Assembly: GCA_946965045.2 (NCBI GenBank)
Contig: OX337228.1
Location: 5,394,001-5,458,000, forward strand
Source of the DNA: Epithemia pelagica
Lineage: Eukaryota; Bacillariophyta; Bacillariophyceae; Surirellales; Surirellaceae
Reading direction: 5' to 3'
Length of the DNA: 64,000 nt
Shown here: positions 19,687 through 31,130 of the stretch, one piece after another
Layout: every line of letters begins with the position of its first letter
Position numbering within the stretch: position 1 is the first letter of the stretch
Notes under the pieces: generated by a model
What the model saw: only the letters and a program-made list of their open reading frames with translations
Told to the model about the DNA's origin: nothing
Database searches by the model: none
Program-made: the position numbers and the translations under genes

Positions 19687-22600
19687 CTATAACATAAGGT
19701 TACTGCATTCAATCTCGAGCAAATTATCAAGGATAAGGTCCACGGTAGAGCCAATGGCACTGGCCAAGTCTTCTTGGTCCGTCAATGGCAAGTCTGCGTA
19801 TCGTATGATTAGATCGCCGTCAACCACGCCCTTCTTACGATCGTTGTGGCGACAACCCCCGCGACTAGTTGAACGACGAAAAAGTCTCCAAGCACGTGGG
19901 CTCATTGCACAATCACTTTCAAGAGCATTTGCCAACACAGACTGTAGTGCCGTCAATCTCCAATAGACCGGTTCACTCAGTGGTACACAAGAAACGATTT
20001 GCGAATCTGTCGTTCCAAAGTGGACGCCTAGTCTTTGGTCGTCATCCATGCGACCATGGTAAGCGTCTTGCTGCTTCAGAGCGGCCAAGGTGCTTGTTGA
20101 TGTTGCACTGTGTACCAGCAAGCTGGAGCGACAGTAATGTTGCCGAAATGCTGTCGTTTGTGATCCCAGATGGTAGTCTGACCTCATTACAAGTTTGTTT
20201 CCCCCGCGAGCAGCGGCTTCCCCGGGAGCATACTGGAAGAACTGAACATTTTGTCGGTCATCGTGGCACAAAAAAGTCATCGAAGCACCTGCATGACCAA
20301 CACAAGAAAACATTTCATAAGTTGCGTTACTAGCCAACGTTGTCGCGGCCAGGAGAAATTTCGAGCAACATACCTCTGCTCACGAACCCAGCAGCATAAA
20401 CAACAATGGAATCATAAGCCTTCGAAAGCAAGGTTAAGCTTTTGTCTGATTCTCGCCAGACCAAGAAATAGAGTGAGTCGTATGCATCACTCAGGAGAAA
20501 ATATGTTTTGAACAACATGATTTTATGAATTTGCATGGTAGCGCGGAAGAATCCGACTTGCGTAAGCTTCCCATTTTTTCCCCATTGCTCCAAGTTCACG
20601 TCTGCACCTGCGCCAATCACAAGACGGTTTTTCTCCTCTGCTGAAAGGCAACTCAGAGAAGTTACAGGACCATGGAAAATCTCTTTCTCATAGGTAAGCG
20701 ATAAATGGGCTACCTGCGATGATAGCCTTCTTCCCGGGTCTGGTTTTTTAACTTCGAAAAGTAAAACCCGTCCTTTCGCGCTCACATCTTCCCCATTGAT
20801 GTTGTTTGTGCCAGTACCCAAGGTAACAAACGTTATATTCGAAATATCTGCCACGTCGATCGTAGCCGTCGTACTCCCTGGTTCTTCTTGAAATTCAGTG
20901 AGGGACATGACTTCAAGCGTCAAACCATGCTCGAACTCCTCGAGGTCGTATGAGTCCACTACCCGCCATTCGTTAGCTGCGTCCACGATCCATAGAGAAT
21001 AGTACTCTTTGTGAATTGGAGGGGCGCCGCCTAGAGATGTTTCCACATGGAAAACATCGTCTCGTACAATCTCTGATGTCCACTCCAGCTCTACATCGAA
21101 ACCTCCTAGATCTGCTTCAACTTGCCGCTGAATCTTCGCTTCTTCTTTTTCACGTTCAGCTTGTTCACGTTCTTCCGGGGTCATCCCATCATCATTCAGA
21201 AAACTTTGGTCGACTTCAAGCTCCCGAGAAACCAGCATAGCAAAGAGTGGGTGACTGCCAGTAGAAACTCCATCTTCCTTCAAGAACTCAATTTGTCTGA
21301 CGGTTACTCCCATTGCAAGTTTTTCCATGTAGAAGCCCCCTCCTGAAAACAAACCGGTCTTCTCAAAAACTGGACTAATTCCTTTGAACATTGTCATGCG
21401 CTGGCTCCCAGATCGGCCCACACGTTCATGAACCGTGAGAAACCCACCCATGGGCAATGGGGAGCAAAATCCTGTCAAAGGAGCCGGTTTTCCACCGGCC
21501 GGGGCTGCCTGTCTTGTGCGATGGTTCAGTGTTGTTGGTTTGCCTCGTTCACATACAATCCATTTTGGCTGAGAAAGCGCAGCAAACAAACCATCTTGTC
21601 CCGAAATATTTTCGAACCGATATAGAGAATTCTGTGAATACAGAATGTCCGCCACAACCTTCGCTGTGATGATGCCTTTCTTCACGAGCTTTGTGCGGTG
21701 TCGGGATTGTTCTTGACTTCGCCTGCACACAGTTTTCAAAAGCTCACGCTCCATTACCATGCGATGGGGCCCAGCAAACCGCGCTTGAAAAGAATAGAGG
21801 AAGAAATCACCGCTGGAAGTGACTACGGCGAGACAGACCCGTCTATAAAAAGAGGCAGAACGATTATTGGGCTCCATCGTCGTGGGACCACAAACAAAGA
21901 AACGAGCTTCCTCAACCTTGACGAGATGTGAGCTTGGGAGAGGCAATGGGGATGGATTACTCGAAGGTGCGATAGTATTGAGACCTCTTTCGCAACCATA
22001 ACACGACCAACAATAAGTAAGTTCTCCCGTTCTGTTCTCTACCTGGTACATTTCCAGCAAACCAGATTTTCGGAAAATCGCGAGAAAAGTTTCATCTTGT
22101 ATGCTATCTTCATCCTTCTTGGGAGGTGGCTGACGGCTACTTTCATGGGCTTTGGATGCGTCAACCGCTGCAGATGATAACCCATACAAATCGATGTCGT
22201 CTTCGTCAAATTCCGGATTTCGAACTATTGTTTCGTGGCTCTTCAATCCGTCAGTAGAAATATTTGTGCCCTTTTCGTCCACATCTGGGGGGCACACAAG
22301 AAGTGGCGATGCCCGAAATAGATCAATCGCCGCAATTTCTTCAGATGCGTAAAATTCTCGTAGTTCCACTCTGCCATCGTCTTCCTCGGGTATCGGTGGA
22401 TCGACATCTTGCATCTTATCCGTTTTGACAGGAAGGTCCACGACATATTTCATGCCTGTGCGAGTGAACACCACTAGTACCGCTCGTCCCGACGACCATC
22501 GACAGGCCGTCCCGTACTGTTCCTCATTGTCGCATGTGTAGGTCAACAAAGGTGTGGACGCCACCAGACAATCGTCTGGAGCAAGAGAACTTAAAAAGAA

Positions 22601-25222
22601 CTCATCCAAAAAGTCGCATCGTACCATATGTTCATTCCATCGTAAGATTGCAATACGCCACAATGGGTTGTCTTTTTCAGTACTCTGGAGGAACACCGCA
22701 AATGTTCCATCCGTACCCATTTCACAGGCATCTAAGAGGATAGAAGAACTTGAAATGCTATCCATTGTTTCGTCGCGAGGATCTGTCCATTCTTCTAGCT
22801 CCTCCCATTGCATTGAACCATCCATAAGTGACTTGAGTCGGAGCAATTTGATCCCCGAGAAAACGTCACCGGTACCTGAGAACGTATTTTCCATTCCCAG
22901 AAGGAGAAGCTTGCTGCTCGGTAGACTGAAGACAGATCGTACGTTGAGGCAATCTGTTTCCGCCAAGATCATGCGATCGTCACGACCGGGTATAGACACC
23001 AAACCCAGACTTCCGCTAGAACCAAAGCCACACGGAAAAATATACGCATTTGCGCCAAACACAGATGTAGCGTCACTGTTACTGGGTGCCACGGGTTGGT
23101 CCGTTTGGACAGGATTTAGATATTTGGGTGGAGCGGCCATGGGACCTTCGCAAGACGGTCCAATGGGCCCAAGGTTAATCAGGCGGTCCAATGGTTTGAG
23201 GCATTGTACAACGGAATATTTTGTTGAAGTGGGACGATGACGCTTTGATTGAGACTCCATCCAACTACGACCATGATCAGTGTCGTCGCCGTCTTCATCA
23301 TCACTGGGGTGCACAATATTAGGTCGCGCATCTTCCGTCGTAGGAAGAGGTGCATAGAGAGCTTCTTCTTCTAGTTCCAGAATGCGGTGAGAAGCTGAAA
23401 CGTCCGTGGAAGAAGGAGGCGCCACTCGTTGGGTATCGTTGGACGCAACGGTTTCTGGTGTTTCCACTGTTGGATGATTGCCTTCCTCGGAAGATTCGTC
23501 CAGTACTGATGCCAACTGAAATTGTGTAGTGTCTAATGCGTATCCGAGGAGATAAGAGTCTCCGAGACGACTTCCGGCCAGAACCAATCCTGTGTGTCCT
23601 TGTTCTTGCATAGATTTCTTCGATTCTTCTGCTCCACTGGTAGATGCAATGTAGGAGGATATGCCATCATCCTTGGTCAAACCATGTGACGAGGGAAGAT
23701 TGAGGGACTGCAAGTGTGCCACCTCTCCCATCGCGGTCAACTTCTCTCCCATTGGAAGCAAACACCATTGTCCATTGGCGAGATGTTGCAAGATATACAC
23801 TTGACATTTTCGTAAAACTACCAGAGCCGTCCGCTTGTTCAAGAAACAACAGGCGGCTCCATCGAGCTGTAAGGAGAGTTTTAACCCAATCGGATTGGGT
23901 TGCAAGTCATTGGCCAACACTGCGGGACATGTGGCTCGGGCAAAGCCATTGACGGCCAATATTTGCTGGATACGACCAGCATCCACACAAGTGATACTAT
24001 TGGTACCCATGACCAAACATCCCGAGCCATTCTGTAAGGGATGGAGGGTACGGGCATCGCTGGTCATGGGCAAGCTCCACAACAAGGCCGTACGAGCGTG
24101 TGGTACCGAAATGGAAAGGGCCGTCAAGTAAAGTGGAGGTGGTCCCAAGGTATTTTCTCGGGCCAACCGACCGACATGAGTTGTACCGCCTGGAGCTGAA
24201 TGGAGTAGAACCAGTGTCTCGGCCGTCGAATAGGCCGACAAGAAAATCGCATCGAAAATGTCGCCCCAGCCAGTCACCATGCTACTAGCGTCGCTAGATT
24301 GTTGTTGTTGTTGTTGTTGATGCGATGAGTCTAATTCAGACATGGCCGAGCGGCGCAAATGGGGAAGTTGCGTGGATAAGGAGACAAGTGGTAATATGTA
24401 CGGCTCTCGGGCAAACCAACCATGGTTCCCTCGCTGTTCTTCTCCTCCTCCTCCTGCTTTATTCGGTAAGAGTTCTGCGACAATTTCCGTCACGGCAATG
24501 GCCACACCACCTCCGAGAATTGCAGCCACAGTGGTGGCTCGGTTTTTTGTTCGACCACCAGCCTCCAACATGGTAAAGATGGCGTCTTCTTGACAGGTTG
24601 CCCCACACGAATGTTCGTTCCAGACCGAGATGAAATCGAGGAGACAAATGGCCTGTAACAAGTTTCGTGTAGGAGGTTCCGACTGGGCTGTTGTAGTGAG
24701 GGAGGGCGAAACCTCCTCCTCCTCCTCCTCTTGTTGTTGTTGGAGTAGAACATCCAGGGTGACGACACTTAAGCGAGCATGGCCTCCGAATCCAATCAAC
24801 AAGGCATCCGTTTCATGATCGGATCGAGACGATAACGTGGACAAGGATACAATGGTTCCGGCAATATGGGGGTAGCTGTATTCCAATCTCAATTGGCCAT
24901 TGTACGGATTGTGAGTGTAAATGTGAAGCGTCGAGGCCGATGCCGTAATGAGGTTGGGGAGCCATTCCGGTTGCTCTGCCTTGGCCACTTGTCGAGTGTG
25001 GGTCAAGTACGCCCAGCAAGAAAACTCCACACCACGAGATCCTTGTTTAGTAATGGAGGAGACACACGGATGGACGGGACGAGAAGCGGGTGCCGACATG
25101 GTCGAACGCAAGAGAGATTGAGGACCACAAGGGCGGAGCGGAAATCTTTCAACATGAATGAAACAAGGGGGTCGGTCGACGGCCAAATTGAAGCCACCGC
25201 ATATGAGTCGCTTTAGTCTCAT
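19687..25222 (-). CDS. CPSF1: Cleavage and polyadenylation specificity factor 160-kDa subunit
   Basis: Two exons: 20374-25222 and 19687-20288, with an 85-nt GT-AG intron. The product is up to 1,816 aa; an internal ATG at 25099 (MSAPASRPVHPC) may be the true start. CPSF160 is the beta-propeller scaffold of the pre-mRNA 3'-end cleavage complex and helps read the poly(A) signal. The N-terminal propeller region starts with LITASASTLHIYTH. The C-terminal CPSF_A region contains GRVLLFEVKKPDPGRR, GPVTSLSCL and YDSIVVYAAGF. Across the intron it continues GASMTFLCHDDRQNVQFFQY and SDYHLGSQ, both typical of the family. Low-complexity inserts (HQQQQQQQSS, acidic DDEDGDDTDHG) lengthen it beyond the animal protein. 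Unspliced, the first exon ends 14 codons past the donor. Confidence 0.93.
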
Positions 25223-25333
25223 TGAGTCGCTTTAAATTTGGATTCGGTATTCGGTATCTATTGTCTTTCTTCGTGTCTTCTTCACTCTTTCCGGTGAAGT
25301 TACTCCTAGAGAAGAACAAAACGACCATTGACC

Positions 25334-26839
25334 ATGATGTACGGATTGCCGAGTCGCTATTTGATTAGCTACTTCTGTCTCTTCTTAGTTTGCTTGAAAC
25401 CCACATTTGGATTCACGGCGTCTCCCGTTCGAGCACTGGCACAAGAGAGGACCTCGGCACAACAGGCGGTTCTTTCTACCTTGTCTGCACGTCGCCGATC
25501 CCAGGCGGCCGAGAACGAGGATGCTCCTAGGGAGGGGCGTCCGGCCATGGACCCAGCCAAACGTGCTGCCTTGGATGGTGTTTTGAATCAGATTGAACGG
25601 TCGTATGGTCGCGGTAGTATTGTCCGCCTGGGCGATGCCTCGATGGATGTGGAATGCATTGGAACGGGCAGTTTGACCTTGGATGCCGCGGTCGGAGGAC
25701 GTGGATATCCTCGTGGACGGATTGTCGAGATTTATGGTCCGGAATCCTGTGGCAAAACCACCTTGGCCTTGCATGCCATTGCGCAAGTCCAAAAGGATGG
25801 CGGCGTTGCAGCCTTTATTGATGCCGAACATGCCCTGGATCCTGCCTATGCTTCTGGCGTGGGTGTCGATATTGACGAACTACTTTTAACACAACCGGAT
25901 TCGGGAGAAATGGCTCTGGATGTCGTCGATCAACTCGTACGATCGGCAGCGGTCGATGTGATTGTTGTGGATAGTGTTGCCGCCTTGGTCCCTCGAGCCG
26001 AATTGGAGGGAGACATGTCGGATGGTGAGTGTCGTTCTACTAGGTAGTTTATTGATTGATTGGACGTGGACTTTTTCTCTCTGTGAGGATTGTTCTTTCA
26101 ACGGGTGAAGGCTCTGTTTGTGGAAGATGTGCAATGTTCAATTCGTTGCTCGAACTCTCTACTAATCGTTGTTGTTGTTGTTTGGATGCGATTGCCCGTA
26201 CCAGCTCAAATTGGATTACAGGCTCGGCTCATGTCCAAGGCAATGCGAAAACTCGCTGGCAGTCTTGCCTTGAGCCAATGCACTGTCATTTTCATTAACC
26301 AACTTCGTCAGAAAGTGGGTGTCATTTACGGGAGCCCCGAAGTGACATCGGGAGGAACAGCCCTCAAGTATTATGCCAGTGTCCGCCTCGATACTCGACG
26401 CAAAGAAATCTTACCCGACAATACCGGTATTCGTGTCAAAGTCAAGGTGGTCAAAAACAAGGTTGCCCCTCCCTTTAACATTGTTAACTTGGACATTTTG
26501 TTCGGTACGGGCATTGATACATATGGGTGCACCTTGGATGCGGCGCTGGATTTGGGTATTGTGGAGCGACGCGGTAGTTGGTATGCCTTGAAGAACACCG
26601 AACAAAATCTCGCACAAGGTCGAAGCAATGTCGTTGCTCTACTAAAGGAAAACCAGGAACTGGCCGACCAACTAGAAATGGCGGTCCGAGAAGCATTCGA
26701 TGGCATGATTGAGAAGAAGAATTCAAACAAGAGTGGCAACAACAACAACAAGAGTAACAAGGATGATGAACCAATGGCGACCGACTATGAACCAAGCGTA
26801 GTCGAACAGGGCATTATTGGTGACTCGCTTCTTGAGTAG
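25334..26839 (+). CDS. recA: Bacterial-type RecA recombinase, probably plastid-targeted
   Basis: Two exons: 25334-26024 and 26205-26839, with a 180-nt GT-AG intron. The product is 441 aa. The RecA core has [20 protein letters not shown], Walker [10 protein letters not shown] (about residues 135-143), IDAEHALDP, Walker B-like [20 protein letters not shown] and, beyond the intron, [16 protein letters not shown] and [12 protein letters not shown], all classic bacterial RecA signatures. It catalyses strand exchange on plastid or mitochondrial DNA. The leader [20 protein letters not shown] is a signal peptide with Phe at the likely cleavage site, so plastid location is favoured. The C-terminus has an Asn/Lys repeat ([12 protein letters not shown]) after the core, longer than in bacteria. 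It starts 112 bp from the CPSF160 gene, divergent from it. Confidence 0.94.
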
Positions 26840-27015
26840 CTCCCAGTGTCATCTAGAATCTACATGTAAGTGTACACCATGGCTATTAATGATTCCTATC
26901 AGAAGAGTGTCAAGTACATGACTTTATCTTTTCCAAAGACAAACGCAGGGTTTAGAAACCCAAAACGACAAGTAATATAGTCAACATGTCGAACCAACAA
27001 GGGTCGTGGTTTATT

Positions 27016-27834
27016 CTACTTTTGGGCAAGGCACCATTGATTGTGTTCTCTTACCACTTCGAGAATTTGTTTATCAAACCTTTGTGAAACAATAGGTGAT
27101 GACTTTAGCATTGGACTGAACGGATTCAACATAAGAGACACATAACATTGGTGCAAAGCAACGAATAATCGTTGTAATAGAATATCTGTGTTCACATGCT
27201 GGTCTCCCAAAGGTTGTTGGTTATGATGGTGACCGGGGGAGTTGATTCCCAAGGATGACATGTTTGGTGCGATGTTTGGCGTTGTCGATGATTTCATAGA
27301 CTGCTGGAAGGGTAATGTGCCGTCATGGCTATTTGCGTACGTGGAAAAGGAAGCCGAGGAAAGATGAGCATTGGAGGATGGGTCGTCCATAACCACGCAA
27401 AAGAATTTAATTTGTGTTGTTGTCATGAACCCGTAGACTCTTGAATCTTCGACAGGGCAAAGAAGGCCAACGTACATTGGATGGTGTGTATCACCCGCTG
27501 TATTTCCTCGGCGCCAGGCATATCCGGGAGGTGGACCTGACAGTTGTTCAAAGCGATCCAATGCTGAATGCAAAATGAACTGTTGTTTCAGAGATATAGG
27601 AAGCGCCTGAAAGGTTTCATCTAGTTCAGCCTCATTGCCGACAGGCGCAGCGGCTGGGTTCCCGGTGGTACTACTGCCAGTGGTGTCCTCTGTTGCTTTC
27701 GGTGAATGAAGTCCAAACAGCTCTGCTTCATCAAAAACAACATGATCTCGGTCGTTCCTCTCAGCAAACTCTTTCAAATATAGGGGCTCGTTGTTCTTTC
27801 CAATAATCGCCAAGCTGATCACTTGATTTGACAT
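27016..27834 (-). CDS. TRAPPC2L: TRAPP complex subunit 2-like protein
   Basis: 272 aa from the ATG at 27834 (MSNQVISLAIIGKNNEPLYL). A longer open frame continues upstream to 28086, but the sedlin fold starts at this ATG. The longin/sedlin pieces are ISLAIIGKNNEPLYLKEF, QQFILHSALDRFEQ, MYVGLLCPVEDSRVYGFMTT, QIKFFCVV and LFVALHQCYVSLMLNPFSPM. TRAPPC2L/Tca17 helps assemble the TRAPP tethering complex at the Golgi. The protein is about twice the usual 140 aa because of two disordered insertions: a Thr/Gly-rich one after LFGLHSPKA and a Ser/Asn/His-rich one between VVMDDPSSN and NTDILLQR. It is convergent with recA. Confidence 0.88.
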   Translation of the reverse strand: MSNQVISLAIIGKNNEPLYLKEFAERNDRDHVVFDEAELFGLHSPKATEDTTGSSTTGNPAAAPVGNEAELDETFQALPISLKQQFILHSALDRFEQLSGPPPGYAWRRGNTAGDTHHPMYVGLLCPVEDSRVYGFMTTTQIKFFCVVMDDPSSNAHLSSASFSTYANSHDGTLPFQQSMKSSTTPNIAPNMSSLGINSPGHHHNQQPLGDQHVNTDILLQRLFVALHQCYVSLMLNPFSPMLKSSPIVSQRFDKQILEVVREHNQWCLAQK

Positions 27835-28294
27835 GGTGGAGGTGGATGATACTTGCTCCTCTATTATGTGGGGCGGTGGGACTGCAATGGGGCCCGGCGA
27901 GCGCGAGCAGGCGCGGGTCTCGTGTCGGGAGTCGGGAATACCCGCCATGAACCATGCACTGCAATCATAGCTCCCGCATCCCGCCACTATTTCCTCTCTC
28001 ATACTCATACTCCGCGGCGCCATCGCACACAAGAACAGGGACCTCCCAGGGTTTACTGTTTGTCCTTGAATGGCCGAACGGCACAATCATCAGATCAACT
28101 AGCGCCAACCAACGAAAGTACTGCTCTTCTTGGTGTCTATCTACCTAGAGGTTCAGTGGCACTTGCGATCGGAGGTCGGACAAACCGTTACTTCGCGGAG
28201 TATCTACGAATTCTTCCTCGACCTTTTTTTCCTATTTGGCAGTCACAAAACGCATTTATCGTGGAACCGTCATCGGTTCGGTTGATCGTTCACC
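27835..28294. promoter_or_regulatory. Divergent promoter region, TRAPPC2L / Kelch-BTB gene
   Basis: A 460-bp gap between divergent genes. Open frames on both strands here have no family support. CTCATACTCATACTCC occurs near 27998. Confidence 0.4.
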
Positions 28295-30880
28295 ATGGAT
28301 TTCATGCAGTGGACCGAAATTCATTGCAATCACTATCACAATCCGCACCACATTGGACACCAGCAGTCAGCCGCTCATCATCTCGCAGGAGCTCCTCACC
28401 ACCTGCACCATCACCACCACCACCATCATCATCTCTTTCTCAATCAGCCCTTGAATCCTTTGAACCATCATGTACACCATCCGAACTTCAATCATCATTT
28501 GAACCATCCTCTGAATCAGGATCACCATTTGAGTTCTGCACCAACTATAAAAAACCACTCTGTCACTCATTTTGGTGGCTTCTTGTACTGTTTTGGAGGT
28601 TACGATGGAAGACGCAATCACATGACTTTACTAATCTACAGCATTGCTGAGCAAAGATGGATCCGCCCCGTCGTTGCAAGCAGCGCAACCGTTCCTGTTG
28701 GTTCTTCTGTATCACAGCCTGGAGGAGGTGGGTCTATTGGGGGCTCCGGTGACCATTATTCTTCTCCGCATTCTCCAGGTTCTTCATCTATGGGTCACGC
28801 GCAAAATGATCCGTCTCGTCACGGCATGTATTCTTCCCCAACACACCAGCGCCATCACAGTAATATTCGGTCTCCCTTGCATGCATCAGGAAGAGGGTCT
28901 AGCAATGGAAATGACGTGGGAGATATGATGGATGTATCATATGTTTCGCACCCAAATCATGGTCAGGACAATCCCAACAACGCAGCGCCCAGCAACAATA
29001 ATGTTGGCTCCTCGGTAAACAACCCTCTTTCATCGTCCTCTCCCATTTGGGTTACTGGAACCCCTCCGCCAGGTCGCAATGGACATTCCGCCACCTTGGT
29101 GACCGATGACGACGATGAGGAGGACGGAAGTCATCCAGAGTCGGGTCGCATTATAGTTTTGGGGGGATGGCTGGGAACTGGACCCCTGGCAGCATCGGAT
29201 ATGCACATTCTAGATATTTCACAAGGTGGAAAAGTACTACGATGGTATCAACCAGCTGTCAAAGGGACGCCACCAGGGCCGTGTAATATGCACTCTGCGG
29301 ACTATGTCAAATCACAAAAGTGCGTCTATGTATTTCGTGGAGGAAATGGACGAGAATATTTGAATGACTTGCATGCTCTTCACGTGGACACCCTACAATG
29401 GGAAAGAGTGGAAACTACTGGAGCCATTCCTCAACAGCGAGCCAATCACTCATCGGCTATTCTCGATGAAGAATTGATCATATTTGGTGGGTGGAACGGC
29501 CGCGAACGTCTGAATGATATTCACATCCTCGATACAAACACAAGAGTTTGGACCTGTCCACATGTAGGTGGTGTTTTGCCTCATCCACGAGCAGGTATGA
29601 CTCTGACAGCATTGAGAGGAAGACTATACTTGTTTGGTGGAAGTGGGACTTCCGCAAAGTGCTTTGAAGACTTGCAGATTTTTGATCGACAGCAAATGGC
29701 ATGGCTCGATGTCAGTACAGAACAAGAACACCTCAAAGCCACCGGTGGTTCATCAGTCACTGTTCCTCCACCCCCAGGGCATCGATATGAGGAAGACGTG
29801 GTCCCAAATCACCGGTTCGGCGGAGGAACGTACGATAGATCGTCGGGATATGGTATCGTCAATCAGCAGTACGATGAAGGTGGTTCGCAGTCCTACGGTG
29901 GATTTTCGGACCTGAATCCGGGTGATCGTGCAATGGTCGATCGATACGCTGGTACAAATAATGCTGGCGGAAGTTCCGCCATCGTGAGCAATCGAAACGA
30001 TCCATGGCCCATTAGGGGGCGTCACCAAAGTCGTGTCTCAGTGATCAACCCGAATGACGAAGATTCTGTGCCTTCTGTGCTGGTTCAGGGTCGGGGACCA
30101 GGACAGCGAGCAGGTCATACCGCGACGGCCGTGAACCGTTTTATTTATTGCTTCGGAGGCTCCTGTGGCAGCGATTACTTAAATGATTTCTTCATCCTCG
30201 ATACAGATCCACCTCCTCAAGCAGTTGTTACTGAATCCACTACGCTGAAACTCATGGAACGGAGACTACGTCACTTTTTCAATGACGAAGAATTTGCGGA
30301 CGTAACTTTTTTGGTGCAAGGACAACGTGTTTATGGACACAAGATGGTATTGTCCATTGTATCGGACTGTTTCCGTGCCATGTTTAGCGCTGGATTTCGA
30401 GAGTCCGCAGCAATGGAAATTGAGATTCCAGATTGCAGCCATGCGGCCTTTCTAGCGGTCATGGAGTACATCTATACTGGCTCGTTGCCGAAATCTCTGG
30501 GTCTTGAAATGAACACGGTGTCGTACCATCACGAGAACCAGCAGCAACCACCTCAACAGCAGAACCAGCCACCATCCCTCTCCTCACCACGAAGCACATC
30601 GTCGGAATCGTCCTCCTCTGGGGCTGGTGCGGGCATTGGAAGTCTAGGAGCGAGCGTAAATTCTGCCGGTATGCTGGATTCCTCTCAGCTGAGTCGATTG
30701 GTGGAGCTCTTGGAGCTTGCTGATCGATTTTTCTTGGATCACCTTAAACAGGTTTGTGAGACGCTATTGAGAAGTGCTGTGAATGTAGATACGGTTGAGT
30801 ACTTGACGTCAGTGGCCCAAAAAACGAATGCCGGCCAACTACACGATATTTGCAAACACTTTTCGCGTAACCGAGACTGA
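28295..30880 (+). CDS. Kelch-repeat protein with C-terminal BTB domain
   Basis: 861 aa, single exon. The N-terminus is extremely His- and Asn-rich (residues about 10-80, with a run of nine His). Kelch repeats begin near residue 90 (GGFLYCFGGYDGRRN) and continue with IIVLGGW, VYVFRGGNGREYLNDLHAL, LIIFGGWNGRERLNDIHIL, LYLFGGSGTSAKCFEDL and IYCFGGSCGSDYLNDFFIL, separated by long disordered inserts. The BTB domain follows at about residue 665 (EFADVTFLVQGQRVYGHKMV, FRAMFSAGF, AVMEYIYTG), with a Gln/Ser insert inside its C-terminal half. The order Kelch then BTB resembles LZTR1 rather than KLHL proteins. BTB domains dimerise and often recruit Cullin-3, so a substrate-adaptor role is likely but inferred. 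It is convergent with the next gene. Confidence 0.9.
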   Translation: MDFMQWTEIHCNHYHNPHHIGHQQSAAHHLAGAPHHLHHHHHHHHHLFLNQPLNPLNHHVHHPNFNHHLNHPLNQDHHLSSAPTIKNHSVTHFGGFLYCFGGYDGRRNHMTLLIYSIAEQRWIRPVVASSATVPVGSSVSQPGGGGSIGGSGDHYSSPHSPGSSSMGHAQNDPSRHGMYSSPTHQRHHSNIRSPLHASGRGSSNGNDVGDMMDVSYVSHPNHGQDNPNNAAPSNNNVGSSVNNPLSSSSPIWVTGTPPPGRNGHSATLVTDDDDEEDGSHPESGRIIVLGGWLGTGPLAASDMHILDISQGGKVLRWYQPAVKGTPPGPCNMHSADYVKSQKCVYVFRGGNGREYLNDLHALHVDTLQWERVETTGAIPQQRANHSSAILDEELIIFGGWNGRERLNDIHILDTNTRVWTCPHVGGVLPHPRAGMTLTALRGRLYLFGGSGTSAKCFEDLQIFDRQQMAWLDVSTEQEHLKATGGSSVTVPPPPGHRYEEDVVPNHRFGGGTYDRSSGYGIVNQQYDEGGSQSYGGFSDLNPGDRAMVDRYAGTNNAGGSSAIVSNRNDPWPIRGRHQSRVSVINPNDEDSVPSVLVQGRGPGQRAGHTATAVNRFIYCFGGSCGSDYLNDFFILDTDPPPQAVVTESTTLKLMERRLRHFFNDEEFADVTFLVQGQRVYGHKMVLSIVSDCFRAMFSAGFRESAAMEIEIPDCSHAAFLAVMEYIYTGSLPKSLGLEMNTVSYHHENQQQPPQQQNQPPSLSSPRSTSSESSSSGAGAGIGSLGASVNSAGMLDSSQLSRLVELLELADRFFLDHLKQVCETLLRSAVNVDTVEYLTSVAQKTNAGQLHDICKHFSRNRD

Positions 30881-31130
30881 TTGGCAAAACATATTATGGT
30901 ACTGTTCGTGTGGCGGAACATGTTTTAGTCGGACTAGTGGTAGGTTATAAGAGCAGAGCTGAAGCAGCTAATTTGAAGTAGCTTATCCTTATCCTCTAAC
31001 ACTGGCTTCTTTCTTGAGGAATATGGCAAGTCTACAAATGAACATAAAAAGCAGATCCGTCAAGTAGACAGATCATCCCTTGATGACAGTGATCGTGTCC
31101 ACCGACAAATATGTCCTGGCTGAAAACTAC

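Noticed and set aside
24295-24330. (GTT)n triplet repeat as a possible satellite
   Set aside because: It lies within the CPSF160 gene and simply encodes a polyglutamine run.
27835-28086. N-terminal extension of TRAPPC2L
   Set aside because: The family fold starts directly at the ATG at 27834. The upstream codons are low-complexity and lie in a divergent promoter.
28367-28621. Methionine-rich minus-strand open frame opposite the Kelch-BTB gene
   Set aside because: It is the complement of the His-rich CAT/CAC repeat and has no independent support.
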